Source: Engraulis encrasicolus (lineage: Eukaryota > Chordata > Actinopteri > Clupeiformes > Engraulidae). Taken from it: a DNA stretch of 64,000 bases. Within the stretch, counting starts at the first letter, position 1; each line of letters starts with the position of its first letter. The position numbers and the translations under genes were made by a program. The stretch lies in contig NC_085878.1 of the NCBI RefSeq assembly GCF_034702125.1, positions 16,989,057-17,053,056 on the forward strand. The letters are read 5' to 3'. Under the pieces are notes generated by a model. It did no database searches, was not told where the DNA came from, and saw only the letters and a list, made by a program, of their open reading frames with translations. Below, piece after piece: positions 22,191-33,284 of the stretch.

Positions 22191-23369
22191 ATTCAAGATT
22201 CAAGATTAGTTTATTACGTCTTATTATAGGTTTGAAGCCTATAAAGAGTAAAATTTTTTGTGTTTTTGTGTCCTCAAAAAGATTAAAAAATAAAAATAAA
22301 AAATGTTTGGGATGTGTGGGATCTTTAATGATACTCCTGGCTCTACTTACGCAGCGTGAGTTGTAGATGGTGGGTAATGTAGGCTAATATAAAATAATAT
22401 AATATAATACAGGGCTTAATAATTAGAATTGTTAGGCCTATTAACTGGTCCATGCATGCATGCTATGGAAAGAACAGATTTACTGATCTGAGGAATGGCA
22501 TAGCCTATATTGACCATGCAGAAGCAGCAAGCACAGTGTTGTGGAAGGGCACAAATGTAAGTTACACGAGAGCAAAATATTTTCGTCTTTGATCTGAAAG
22601 GCACTTTCTTCATATCATATGGGCCAATCTGTGGAGGTCGCCGTCCAAATTGATGCGCAAAGTAGATATCAAAAGTCATTGCCAAGTTCGCCTGTCCTTG
22701 GTCATGGAAGTGGAATAACACCTCTTCTGCAGTATTTTCTTATAGTATCCACTAAAAAGCGCACACAGATGCGGTAACTACAGAAAGGGCTACGACTTCC
22801 TTTCATTTCATTTAATATTGAGTTGTTTAAAATACAAACGGACGCAAGGCGAAACGGGCAAGGGACATGCTTTTGTGCAGTCTTTAAGGCTACACTACTG
22901 CGTGTTGTTTAAGCCCGCTTGACAGTCGGGAACAACAGCACAAGAAACATGGAGGAATATTAATGTATGAAGACATACAGGCAAATCAGAAAATGCGTAA
23001 AATAATTTAAACCGAACATTATTAATTCCGTATGTGTCCTTACACTGCGCTTTAGTCTCGAGACTTTCACAAGACAGACTGGCGTGTTTTCCTCTCGCCT
23101 TGGTCAGTTTAATGTCCACTACTACTAAGTATTGTACTAATGACAGATCGCAAAACAGGTCAGTTGAGATGAACTTCGGTACTTTATTTTCACAATAAGG
23201 TTTTCAGTGACATTTCCAAACGCCCGCTGATATGCGGTAGCTCGCTGCCACTCATCTTCGCAAGACTAGTAGCTAGTAGACTAGTAGCAGATTTTTTTGT
23301 TGTTGTATTAATTGATTTTTTTTATTTATTACAAAGACAAAGACACTTTACTGTATGTGTGCATTCTTG
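22191..23369. other. No recognisable gene
   Basis: AT-rich sequence. Minus-strand open frames at 22416-22721 and 22895-23119 carry no motif I know. A second LINE-tail-like start (gattcaagattcaagattag) is at about 22190. Confidence 0.4.
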
Positions 23370-23836
23370 CCATTCAAACATTTTGAGAACTGTCGCTGTC
23401 GCCGAAGGCTGTTGCGTCCAACCATGAGCGCTTCCAGGTTTTACCACAGCGTTTACAGGGGTGCCACTTGACAAGATACTGCTTCTTACGCCCTCTAGTG
23501 CGCTCCTCCACGATGTCACACTTATATAGACCGCTGGCATCATGGTCACACTCATCTATATTGAATTGGCCAGGGGTTTGGGTTGGAGGCAGGTTTGGTT
23601 CAGGGATGTGGTGGGTTGGAGCCAGGGTTGGTTCAGGAATGGTTTGGGGAGGAGCCAGAGCTGTGGGACTGTGGTGCGTTTGTCTCCACAATGTTTGGGG
23701 CATTCGGGGGCAAGGGTTGCAGGGCTGGTCTGTTTCTTTTTGCAGTCTTTGGGGCCTTGGTGAGCATTGCTCGTGGGGCTGGTCCGTTTCTTTTTGCAGT
23801 CTTCGGGGCAGTGGAGAGTAAGGGTTGAGAGGATGC
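23370..23836 (-). pseudogene. Chromodomain-like exon with proline-rich leader
   Basis: On the minus strand a good acceptor (ttcttcaacag) precedes 23836. The first part, in one frame, has repeated Cys/Lys blocks (CPEDCKKKRT, GPKDCKKKQT, CPKHCGDKRT). In another frame there is a Pro/Thr-rich tract made of imperfect repeats (IPEPTLAPTHH, IPEPNLPPTQT). The chromodomain-like core follows: YKCDIVEERTRGRKKQYLVKW, then KRSWLDA. The YxVExIxxxRxxxxxxYLVKWxG pattern matches chromodomains, which bind methylated histone tails and also occur at the C-termini of some retrotransposon integrases and in transposon-borne proteins. The two frames imply a frameshift between about 23640 and 23700. It ends at a stop near 23374. 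Host gene or transposon cannot be decided. Confidence 0.4.
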
Positions 23837-23915
23837 TGTTGAAGAAAAACAATTAAAAACAGTATTATGTCGTTATTACTGTTTCACAATGGATTTTCAG
23901 TTTCTGGGGAATATG

Positions 23916-23917
<2 letters not shown>

Positions 23918-23948
<31 letters not shown>

Positions 23949-23949
23949 G
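23918..23949. repeat. (AAT)n microsatellite
   Basis: About ten AAT units. Confidence 0.95.
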
Positions 23950-24159
23950 AAATGAATAATAATGCACACTTTCCTTTCTTTGTAGAGGCCACAGTAAAGT
24001 AGTGGTGGAACAAGCCCTACAATGACCAATATGGACTTGTGTGGTTTTTGTTTATTTCAATAACTTTTGCGGACCAAGTATTTGGAGGACATTTTCAGCA
24101 TGAATGAGAGTCTTGGCAATGATACACAATAATTATGTTAATCCTAACATTGGTTTTAA

Positions 24160-24514
24160 AGGGACACTGTGCAAGATTTTTAGTTGTTTATTTCCAGAAT
24201 TTGTGCTACCCATTCACTAATGTTACCTTTTTCATGAATACTTACTACCACCATCAAATTCTAAGTATTCATTATGACTGGAAAAATTGCATTGCATACA
24301 TGAAAAGGGGGATATTCTCCATGGTCCGCCATTTTGAATTTCCAAAAATAGCCATTTTAGCTGCAAAAATGACTGTACTTGGGCCATACTAGAAAAAAAT
24401 ATTTTATTACTTACTAACCTTGATGAAAAGATCACATTTGGCAATAGGCAAGCCAGTTTCAATGAGCAGCATAGTTGCAGTACCTTTTCAGACTATTTCC
24501 TGTGCAGTGTACCT
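24160..24514. mobile_element. 355-bp MITE with TTAA target sites
   Basis: Ends AGGGACACTGTGCA (24160) and TGCAGTGTACCT (ending 24514) are inverted repeats with one mismatch and one indel, and both are flanked by TTAA (24156-24159 and 24515-24518). TTAA targets are used by piggyBac transposases, so this is a plausible internally deleted piggyBac-type element, although its ends have not been matched to the transposase gene at 3234-5074. Confidence 0.75.
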
Positions 24515-24687
24515 TTAAAGGATTTATCCGGAGTTGGAACAAGTTTCCCTCATTTTTGCATGTTTGGGATGAAATACAGTCACTCTAGAGCAAAATCAAG
24601 GCAAAAGGATGCATTTTGAGAAATGTTGATAATATCACGTTAGCCTCGTTAGCCATATCAGCTATGCAATATGATAGGGTTACGTGG

Positions 24688-24874
24688 CGCTATTCCGACA
24701 TGTCGCTATTCCGACATTGATGTCTATTGTCGGAATACCGGCGCGAGTTATGCAATTTCTTTGGTTTGTGCTACGTTGCTCAGCTTTTACCAGTTTAGGG
24801 ACAGTGCATACAGTTACCCTAACCCTAACCCTACGGTATGTCGGCTGTCGGAATAGCGGTATGTCGGAATAGCG
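24688..24874. mobile_element. 187-bp MITE with doubled CGCTATTCCGAC ends
   Basis: The left end is cgctattccgaca plus a second copy cgctattccgaca. The right end mirrors this as tgtcggaatagcg twice (about 24848-24874). The centre contains ccctaaccctaaccct (24818-24833). No coding potential. Confidence 0.8.
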
Positions 24875-26402
24875 ATTGCCCCCCATATGATAGATTGAGG
24901 GCATCGTTTGTCGGCGGTTACACACATTTCAAAAACACAACATTTTAAAGTCTTGCACAGCTCAAAACAACGTCACACGTACCTCGTAATGTTGAGGGTA
25001 TCCACACATAAACCGAAGTGTCCAAAGCCCTTCATGTATTCAGGGGCGCCTTATCAACACTTGTGGCCCAGGGGCTAAATTTTTTTCTTGTGGCCCCTTG
25101 GTCTACCTGTCGAACCCAGTTTTCCCGTTGTCGGGAAATGCCATTTACATGCAATATTTAGGGTGCGAGTGTGTTAATTGGCTACATTTGGCCGACGTTC
25201 ACATAGCTTATTTCCGACCACAGATGACAGGGACGGACAGGACAGTATTAAACATGCTTCTGACTTTCGCATGTCTCGTCGTCGCTAAGGAAATCACTCC
25301 TGCACACACACGCCCGTTACAATGCGTATGAGTTGCAAAGACAACAACAGAAAACCACACAAACAACGATATGTCCGAATTAAATATTATGAAAATAGCC
25401 CGTGAAAATAATGGCACGGTGGCTTCATGAAATGGAACGCAGACAAGCCAAGTCTCCCTAAAGTTCATGAAGGGAGCTTTCCTGATATTCCTTGGGCCTG
25501 TGAGTCGGGACAATGCACCCCTACAATGCCAGTGAGGGCGTGCAAGCAAGATAACGTGTAGCCTACACCGTGTGTCAAAAATTCGATAAGGCTAGATTAC
25601 GCAGATGATAGTCTACGAGAGGGAGAGTGAGGGAGCACGAGAGAGAGAGGCTGTGAAACGTGCTAGCATGTTCAAAACACACTGCTCGACAGAGGGCACA
25701 CTGGCTGGTTAGTCTGCAAAAGTTATTGGCTATAAACATTTACCTAAAATCCGTTTTTGACACTTTGTCTGGGAACGGCGCAAAACACATGGCTCCCTCA
25801 ATCAACATACCGAAATCCACGGACCCAGTGAAGGGGTTGTCCAGATTAAATAATTCTAAAGTGGTGAATTGTAGGCTAAACCTTGATTGCCTACATCTGT
25901 TAGTCTACTGCACGGTGACATTAACACTTAATCAAAAAAAAAAAAAGCCTACCAGTGAGTGATGCCGTTTTGAGTATGTAAACTTTTTCTAAAAGAATCC
26001 ACCTCCGTCAAAGTTAATCAAGCCTAGCTACATTGCACAGGCAGCGTACATGAGCAAGAAAATTAATATCTTAAGGAATCTAGTTCAAAGCACGAGGCTA
26101 GCACTGCATGGACCCATGTCAACATGCCACAGCCAATTTAATAACCAATGGCCTTACCTTCAAACGTTGGCTTGATCACAGAACTTCAAGTAGGATAATA
26201 TTCCACTTAAATCCACATGGTTTTACATACACACCCAACTCACAGCTAGCAAGCCGTGTAGATATGTGCAGCTAACGCTAATTCAGAGTCCAAACATTAT
26301 AGGAACGGTAGGCAATATTTTCTCCCGTTTTTCTATGATGTTTACGGAGTTGCCTCCATGAACAGTGAAAATATGAGAAAGTTAGCCTAATCAGTCGCCT
26401 AC
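24875..26402. other. No recognisable gene
   Basis: Mixed unique sequence. Short open frames (for example 25208-25549 minus and 25660-25962 plus) show nothing I can name. A short GA-rich tract lies at about 25618-25652. Confidence 0.4.
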
Positions 26403-26931
26403 CTCATTTCTGTGCACTACTGACATGTTCTAGAACTAGTCCTAATCTCTATCTTCACTTCTAAACTCTGCTGCTCTCTCTGCTTCTAAACTCTGTCTGT
26501 CAGCGAGTGCGCGGCTGCTGAGACGTTAACATTGTTACATTTTTCACAGCTGTTAAAGGATAGTTCCGGCGTAAAATGAAAGTTTCACCATCGCTTTCCC
26601 ATGCCACATAATGTATCTAATGATGAGCCATTCCGGGCAATGCCGCGCCGTTATGGAGTTAGCTAATTTTAAGCTTTTTGGCGAAAAACGCAGCCAATGC
26701 ATCACGGCGGGGCCAATTATAGGCCTATTATTTTCTGATGTTTCCCCGCTATAAACAACTTCAAAAACGCTACACACTTCATCACAAAGGTCTCGTCAAT
26801 GAAACCGAGGCACAGAGAAGATCATCGGACCACACAGTCTTTCACTGGCCTGTGTTTTCAGAGGTGTCTCACTGTTGCAACTCTCTGACCCGGATGCAGG
26901 CTACTCAATCAGGTGGCTAGGTAGGCTAAAC

Positions 26932-27117
26932 ATGGTCCGCGGTTCTTACACCGGCTGCGACCGTAAAATGAAAAACTGGAACCCCGACCGTTTTCACCAA
27001 CTGCCACTGTCTAAACCAGCCATATTACGGGAATGGCTAATAGCATCAGAAGTGGACGAAACTGACATAAAAACCCGGAGGGATCGCGACTACCGTGTGT
27101 GCAGGCAGCAGATTTGA
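26932..27117 (+). pseudogene. THAP domain exon, left arm copy
   Basis: ATG at 26932 opens MVRGSYTGCDRKMKNWNPDR, then FHQLPLSKPAILREWL, then RDYRVC and a stop. It follows the THAP pattern (a CxxC-type pair at the start, FH.LP, a Trp after about 30 residues, then VC..HF). Two ligands are damaged: the first Cys of the pair is Gly (MVRGSY), and the CxxHF end is changed to CRQQI with a stop. The right-arm copy has the opposite set of defects. THAP fingers bind DNA and form the N-terminus of P-element-type transposases. Confidence 0.75.
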
Positions 27118-27269
27118 AGAGTTGGAGAGTACAGGTAGGCAGAGTTACTCTTACAAAGTAATTGCAACACGGTATAATATAACATGGATTCAACTTTGTA
27201 ATAACACACCACTAGTCAGCCTGCCATCAGCAGCTAAGGTGCTTAAATAAACTTTTGATGGCATTTTTT

Positions 27270-28240
27270 GTTAAAAGTTGGCAACCATGCCAGAAGTTAT
27301 CAGCATGGGCTAAGGTTTCAGAATCACCTGGTTGCCAACACGGAACTTGACCTTTAAGGTCAAATATGAAGGTCAAGAGGTCAACCACGGTCAAATAACG
27401 GTGTTNTTTAGTTAAAAATTGTTACAAAGTTGTTAAAAGTGGGCAACCATGCCAGAAGCCATCAGCACGGACTAAGGATTCAGAATCAACTTGTTGCCAA
27501 CACTGAACTTGACCTTTAGGGTCAAATTTGAAGGCCAAATGGTCAAAAACAGGGTATTTTCTTGCTAGTCTTTGTTGGGAACTGTATAATCATGGAATTC
27601 TTTTTCAAAAGTTGGCAACCATGCCAGAAGTTATCAGCATGGGCTAAGGTTTCAGAATCACCTGGTTGCCAAACATGGAACTTGACCGTTTAGGGTCAAA
27701 TTTGAAGGTCAAAAGGTCAAACACGGTTAAATAAAGTACCAATTTGTTAATTAGTTAAAAAACATTTTTTTTAAAAAGATGTTAAAAGTGGGCAACCATG
27801 CCACAGAAGTCATCAGCATGGACTAAGGATTCAGAATCAACTTGTTGCCAACATGGAATTTGAGCTTTAGGGTCAAATTTGAAGGTTAAAAAGGTCAAAC
27901 ACTATGTATTTTAAGGTTTGACTTTTTGTGGGACTGTGTTTGTGGAAATCTTTTTCAAAAGTTAGTAACCATGCTAGAAGTTATCAGCATGGACTAAGGT
28001 TTCAGAATCACCTGGTTGCCAAGAGAGAACTTGACCTTTAAGGTCAAATATGAAGGTCAAAAACAATGTATGTCTTTTTTGGTAATCTTTATATCCATGG
28101 AATTATTGTTTTCAAAAGTTGGCAACCATGCTAGAACGTATCAGTATGGACTAAGGTTTCAGAATCACCTGGTTACCATATGGAACTTGACCTCTAAGAT
28201 CAAATTTGAAGGTCAAAAGGTCAACCGAGATCAATAAAAA
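27270..28240 (+). repeat. ~170-bp tandem array (6 units) rich in AGGTCA
   Basis: Unit starts (ttggcaaccatgccagaag and variants) lie near 27278, 27438, 27611, 27788, 27959 and 28118. Each unit has cacctggttgcca or a variant, then cttgacctttaaggtcaaa (a TGACCT-3-AGGTCA everted pair) and gaaggtcaaaaggtcaa (AGGTCA-2-AGGTCA direct pair). One ambiguous base (n) is at 27406. Confidence 0.9.
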
Positions 28241-28273
28241 ATCAGTTTTTTGGTGATGTGCTTTCAGGAGATA

Positions 28274-29492
28274 AGGTAAGCGTACCCATTAAGCCCACCA
28301 AAATCTAAATTTCTTTATTTTTCAATCATCTTCACATAATTTTTTTGTGAAATATTTTGTTAAATAGTAAGATTTACCTCTCTTCTCAATGTTTGTCACT
28401 GAGTTGATGGATATTTCAAAGTACAATATGAAGATTTTTTACGAGAAAAGTGAAAAGTCTGAATGGGCTTAAATGGTACCATTGGTACCATTTAAGCCCA
28501 CTTGTGTTCCAAATAAGCTCATATAGTTATTTCTCTATCAAAATACCTGGTGATGTGTGTGAATTGAGTTTAAACAGTGGAGCCTACATGGCATAAATGG
28601 TTTTCAGACCAAAAATGTAAGATTTGCTCAAAAAATAGTGCATAACATAAAACCTAATTAAATATTACGGCAGTCTTTTACTTCATATACTTCATAAAAT
28701 TCTTCATCCAAACAGAGAAATTTATTTTTTCTTATTGATTATGTTAGGTCATTACATTACGCCTTTTAAACCAACAACTTGGGATTGTACAGCACTTTTT
28801 TATGTTCCCTCAAAGGCATTTTCATAAGCATGGCATGCAACTTGCATGCATTTCAATGGGGTGTACCATTTAAGCCACCTTGTACCCATTAAGCCCGCCT
28901 ATACAAAAAGCTATTTTATGGAAATAATCAACTCCACAAAACATTTCATGATGCATTTCTTTAAAGACCAATGCCAAACAAACTGGATTATGCTTTGGAA
29001 TTCATACATAACCACCTTAAGTCTTACGGTAGAGTAAGATAAAGATGGTGTGTGGTTGTATCAAGAAAATATCGGCGTGTGCTCGCTCATAAAACACATC
29101 TTTCCATTTGAAGGGAAATGCTATAATTTAGTAAACACTGCATGTATATATAAAAATCATTACATTTACCTCTTAGTTTACTAAATATGAAAGTATTTTC
29201 AAAACATTTGACTTAAACTATCTGATATTCTATGATTTCTGACATGTCCCAAAACAGCAAAGTTTTGAGGCAACTTCTTGTCAGTAGTCCTGAGACTGGA
29301 TTCACTTGGACGGGAATAACTCGACGATAAAAAATGTGATTTGTTTGCAATAAAAAACATTTTGTCAGTTACTAAACCCTTTAATTGGATAGGGTGATGA
29401 ACAACAAAATTCACCTTTTCCATTTCTTTAAATTGACCTCAAAGTTGAAAGTGGGCTTAAAGGGTACATGGGCTTAATGGGTACGCTTACCT
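28274..29492. mobile_element. 1.2-kb nested element with TA target duplication
   Basis: The ends are AGGTAAGCGTACCCATTAAG (28274) and its complement finishing at 29492, flanked by TA at 28272-28273 and 29493-29494. The motif TACCCATTAAGCCC or a variant is repeated inside, at about 28465 and 28483 as a palindrome, at 28864-28897 twice, and near 29452, so the transposase-binding motif is reiterated. No transposase frame is visible. The right arm of the host element (about 32170-32230) preserves the same sequence without the insert. A Tc1/mariner-type non-autonomous element is the best fit. Confidence 0.85.
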
Positions 29493-29494
29493 TA

Positions 29495-29934
29495 GTTGTT
29501 TGCATGGTACTGTATATTGAATAATTAGTAGGCCTATAATTTAATGTTTGATTTGGCTTATCATGGTGGGGCTCTGGCCTGTCATCCTTGGACATTCATC
29601 ATCGCTCATTAGCATGAAATTAACTTAAACGTGTATTTTTAAAATTTTCATTCTGGTCATCTCAATTACTTTATTCTTCTTTGTGAAGCACATTAAGCTG
29701 CTGGTATGAAATGGGATATGCCTTGGCTCACCAGTGAATTTGCTTCTTTCCATAGAAAAAATAATGACTTCAGTTATTTCTGATGTGTTTCAAATGGTTA
29801 TAGCAATGAAGGATACTTGCTGATTTGCTATGTCATATCATGGTTAGGAAATAACCTACAGTAAGAGTAGAGCAAGTATTGCACTCTTGATGTTCTCATG
29901 ACTACTGTAGAATGTTCTGTTGCAATTTCCCAGG
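29495..29934. other. Core of palindromic element, nothing recognised
   Basis: AT-rich sequence. The first about 35 bp still match the right arm (attgaataattagta), after which the palindrome ends. Confidence 0.5.
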
Positions 29935-30175
29935 CTTGAGTTTTTTGTGTCACCTGTACAAAGCACCATGCTTATCTTTGGGTATCTTTGGGTATTTTCA
30001 GAAGACAAAAAGGCAATTGATATGTTACCACCAAGAGATGCATATGGATTGCATCTTGCACAAGCAAATCAGCAGGCAAATGTATGGCTGCAGTCTGACA
30101 AAGTATATATTAACAAAGACACTGAGGAGACAGGTGGTTGGAAAGTTGTAGACCAACACTTGATGGCTGTGTGGT
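29935..30175 (+). pseudogene. Degraded exon of transposon-type protein (LPP..LH..W motif)
   Basis: After an acceptor-like gcaatttcccag, one frame reads LEFF and the other FLCHLYKAPC. Then, in the first frame, come KKAIDMLPPRDAYGLHLAQA, NQQANVWLQSDKV and GGWKVVDQHLMAVW, ending at a stop. The pattern (LCxLY, LPPTxDxLxxHxxRAxYQxxxW, then GW...PVW) is one I associate with a widespread uncharacterised protein linked to mobile elements in fish and invertebrates. A frameshift near 29960 is needed to join the two frames. I cannot name the family or its activity. Confidence 0.4.
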
Positions 30176-30524
30176 AAAGGAAATCTCCAGTTCCACATAG
30201 TAGCTTAGGACTGATAAGATGTGGTTGTAGAACCAAGTGGGCAATACATGCCTGCAGTTGCCTGAGGAATGGACAGCCCTGTATACCTGCATGTGATTAA
30301 AATGTAGAATGTTTAAACGCTGTAGGGATAGAACATGATCTGGATGACACAACCTTTTTGTAATAACAGCAACAATAGCTCCTTTAAATACATAAATATC
30401 CAGTATGTACTGACATCACATTTGAATTTTAATTATTGTTTTAATTATTATTGAAGTAAAGAAGCAATATGATGAATTACATTCTTGTCATTGACAATTT
30501 GCAATAATCACTTTCACTCATATC

Positions 30525-31802
30525 CAGGGCTCTAAATTAACACACGCCAACACGCCAAACAGGGGTGAAAATTAATTTTGGCTAGTAGAAAAAAGTACCT
30601 TCCCGCCAATTTGGCTAGTAGTTCCCGAGTACAGTAAATTATGAACGGTAAACCGCTGCTCTGACGAACGTTAGACGGCGAGATTTCCTACATTACCCAT
30701 GGACACTAGCGTCACGACGTAGCCTCGAGCGGCAACTCCATGCTGTTGCGCGCGCCAGGATTGAAAACATTCTGTCAACTAAGCTGCGCTCACACTATTC
30801 TGACAGGCAGCTCTCCTCCTACTCTCGTCGCTTTCGCTGCAACCTTTTTTAACGTCACTACTGCTATATGAACATTGCTGTAACAGGCTGCATTTTTGAA
30901 GCAGCGAGGCCCTGGCCGTTTCAATAACAGGAGTTACGCAGATTATGCATAGAGCTACTTCTGTTCTGTAGACTTATGTTTTGTGCGAGTGATGAGAATG
31001 TGGCGGGGGTTAGCGCAAGGTTCTGTGCGTTGGTGTAACCGTAATAATAGTGACGTTAAAAAATGAGTGGCTGTGGAACGAAATAGCGACAAGGGCAGAG
31101 GAGGAGAGCTGACTGTCAGAGTAGTGTGACCGTAGCTGTCAGTTCAGTTGTCTTCTGAAATGTTCCGAGTCCTGGCGCAAGTTGGAAAGCCCACGCCATC
31201 GGGAAAAAAAAGCAACCAACGACGAAGCTGACGAAGTAACAACGGAAGCGAATATTCCCGAGATAATATTTACTTTCAGTTAAACTAGGCTTCTTGTCAT
31301 TTTGTTGCGCATGGGTTAGAGAAGAGCTCCTCCTCTCTCCTCTCATCTCTTCTCCTTCCTTGGGGTGTGCGTAGGCTGTGAGGTTTTGTAGTGTTAAGCT
31401 GTGTGCTTGGTTACTGTAGGCCTATGTTAAAGGTCTGTTATGTGAGTGGCTTGTGTGATGTGATTCAGCTGTTTTCAGAGGAATTGAACAAAAACTAATC
31501 AAATTGATTATGCCGAAGCAATGAAAGTAAAAAATAAAGCAGAAGTTAAAAAATAATGAAAAAAATATATAGCCTGTAATATGCTTATTATGTAGGCATA
31601 TAGTAGCTTATGCAGGCCTATGGTGTATCTGTGTTGTAGAAATAGTTGAACAAATGACATAATTAAAATAAAAAACTAGCCTAAAGCATAGTTTATTTTG
31701 GCGAGAGAATAAAATGGCTTGTTGAACTTCTGTTTGGCTGGTAAGAAAAAATGTCCACTAGCCAAATTGGCTGGTGGTGGAAAAAGTTAATTTAGAGCCC
31801 TG
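30525..31802. mobile_element. 1.28-kb non-autonomous hAT element with 8-bp TSD
   Basis: The ends are CAGGGCTCTAAATTAAC (30525) and its near-complement finishing TTTAGAGCCCTG (31802). They are followed on both sides by ttggctagt / ccaccagccaatttggc-type subterminal repeats. The target duplication is CTCATATC (30517-30524) versus CTCATACC (31803-31810), 7 of 8 identical, as expected for hAT. There is an internal inverted repeat (30773-30860 with 31049-31150). No transposase frame is visible, although 31116-31346 is open on the minus strand without a recognisable motif. A truncated relative is at 21838-21925. Confidence 0.9.
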
Positions 31803-31842
31803 CTCATACCCTAATAATAAAGACTATAAAACTTCTAAATAT

Positions 31843-32130
31843 ACAGTCCCCTAAAGTATTGGAACAGAAAGGCAAATTTCCTTGTTTTTGTTGTTCACTG
31901 AAGAGTTGGTTTTAAAGGGGCTCTAAGTAGAATTAAAAGGTTAATTAATTACTGTCCAGAGTCATCTGATACAGGTGAAGTGTGACTCTAGCGACCACTT
32001 CCACTGTCCACTGTCAGAAAACCCCAAATGCAACTTTTGACAGTGCTGTCTGCTTCGGGAGAAACCTCATCAAAAAAGTGTTTTATTTTCTTTACGATTA
32101 TTTGTTCCAATACTTTCACTCACCTAAAAT
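31843..32130. mobile_element. Short Tc1-type TIR element remnant
   Basis: aaagtattggaacagaaagg at the left and ttgttccaatactttcactc at the right are inverted copies, of the kind seen in many Tc1/mariner MITEs (AAGTATTGGAACA). The interior (about 31915-32080) has no coding capacity. Confidence 0.6.
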
Positions 32131-32254
32131 GATTTAAATAATATGAAATATCAACTCCAGGTACTAATTATTCAATACATCATGCAAACAACTTGTATTT
32201 TATGACAGCACATCACAAAAAAAACCAAAACATTTTTTTTTTGTTTACCCCGGT

Positions 32255-32870
32255 TGACCTTTTGACCTTCTCAAATTGACCTTAAAGGTCAGGTTCCATG
32301 CTGGCAACCATGGACCATGAAACCTTAGTCCATGCTGATATTCTTCTAGCATGATTGTCAACTTTTGAAAAAGAATTCCATGAATATGAAGCCCCCTCCA
32401 AAAAAGGCAAACCAGAAAATGCATTGTTTTTGACATTCAAATTTGACCTTAAAGGTCAAGTTCCATGTTGGCAACCAGGTGATTCTGAAACCTTAGTCCA
32501 TGCTGATACCATCTAGCAAGGTTGATTACATTTGAAAAAGAATTCCATCACTATACAGTTCCCAAAATAGACTAACCAGAAAATATTTTTTTTGACCTTT
32601 TGACCTTTAAATTTGACCCTAAAGGTCAAGTTCCGTTTTGGCAACAATTTGATTCTGAATCCTTAGTCCATGTTGATGACTTCTGGCATGGTTGCCCACT
32701 TTTAACATCTTTTTAACACTTGTTAACTAAATAACACTGTTATTTGACTGTGGTTGACCTTTTGACCTTCATATTTGACCTTAAAGGTCAAGTTCCGTGT
32801 TGGCAACCAGGTGATTCTGAAACCTTAGCCCATACTGATAACTTCTGGCATGGTTGCCAACTTTTAACAG
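32255..32870 (-). repeat. ~170-bp tandem array (4 units), right arm
   Basis: Reverse-complement units of the array at 27270-28240 (aaccttagtccatgctgata and variants near 32320, 32490, 32660 and 32820). The two arms differ in copy number (6 versus 4). Confidence 0.9.
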
Positions 32871-33284
32871 AAAATGCCATCAAACATATATTTTGGGGGC
32901 TTGGCAGGCTGACTACACTGGTGGTGTACTTACATCTGTAAGAGCACTTCTAGTACGACTTTATACAATTCCTCCAGCCCTCCTCTGTTGCGTAATGGTC
33001 CATCTGACCTCGTGCGCCGTCAATTAGAGTCTACTTCACTGAAACTACTCTAGCATGCTTGACATCAACCACATCGAATGCCTCAGGTCGCACAATTTCA
33101 CAATTTCACTTGCCATCCCGCGCTAGTTTGTTTTGACAGTTTATTTATCTCCTGTAGTGGGCTACATTTACTGTGTGCTTGCTGGCAAAGACGCGCGGTG
33201 TTGCAACCAGTTTCACAGATTCACAGACAGTCAAGATTCATGAGCCAGACACATTTACACATGTTTCTCTCTCTTCAAACATAC

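Noticed and set aside
25208..25549. 113-codon minus-strand open frame
   Set aside because: A vaguely transposase-like patch (GPRNIRKAPFMNFRET) could not be tied to any family.
26553..26777. Minus-strand frame repeated almost identically at 33695-33943
   Set aside because: The identity is due to the inverted arms; the frame is antisense to the THAP exon leader.
27270..28240. CRISPR-like array
   Set aside because: Regular repeats of about 170 bp with no unique spacers, in vertebrate DNA inside a transposon arm.
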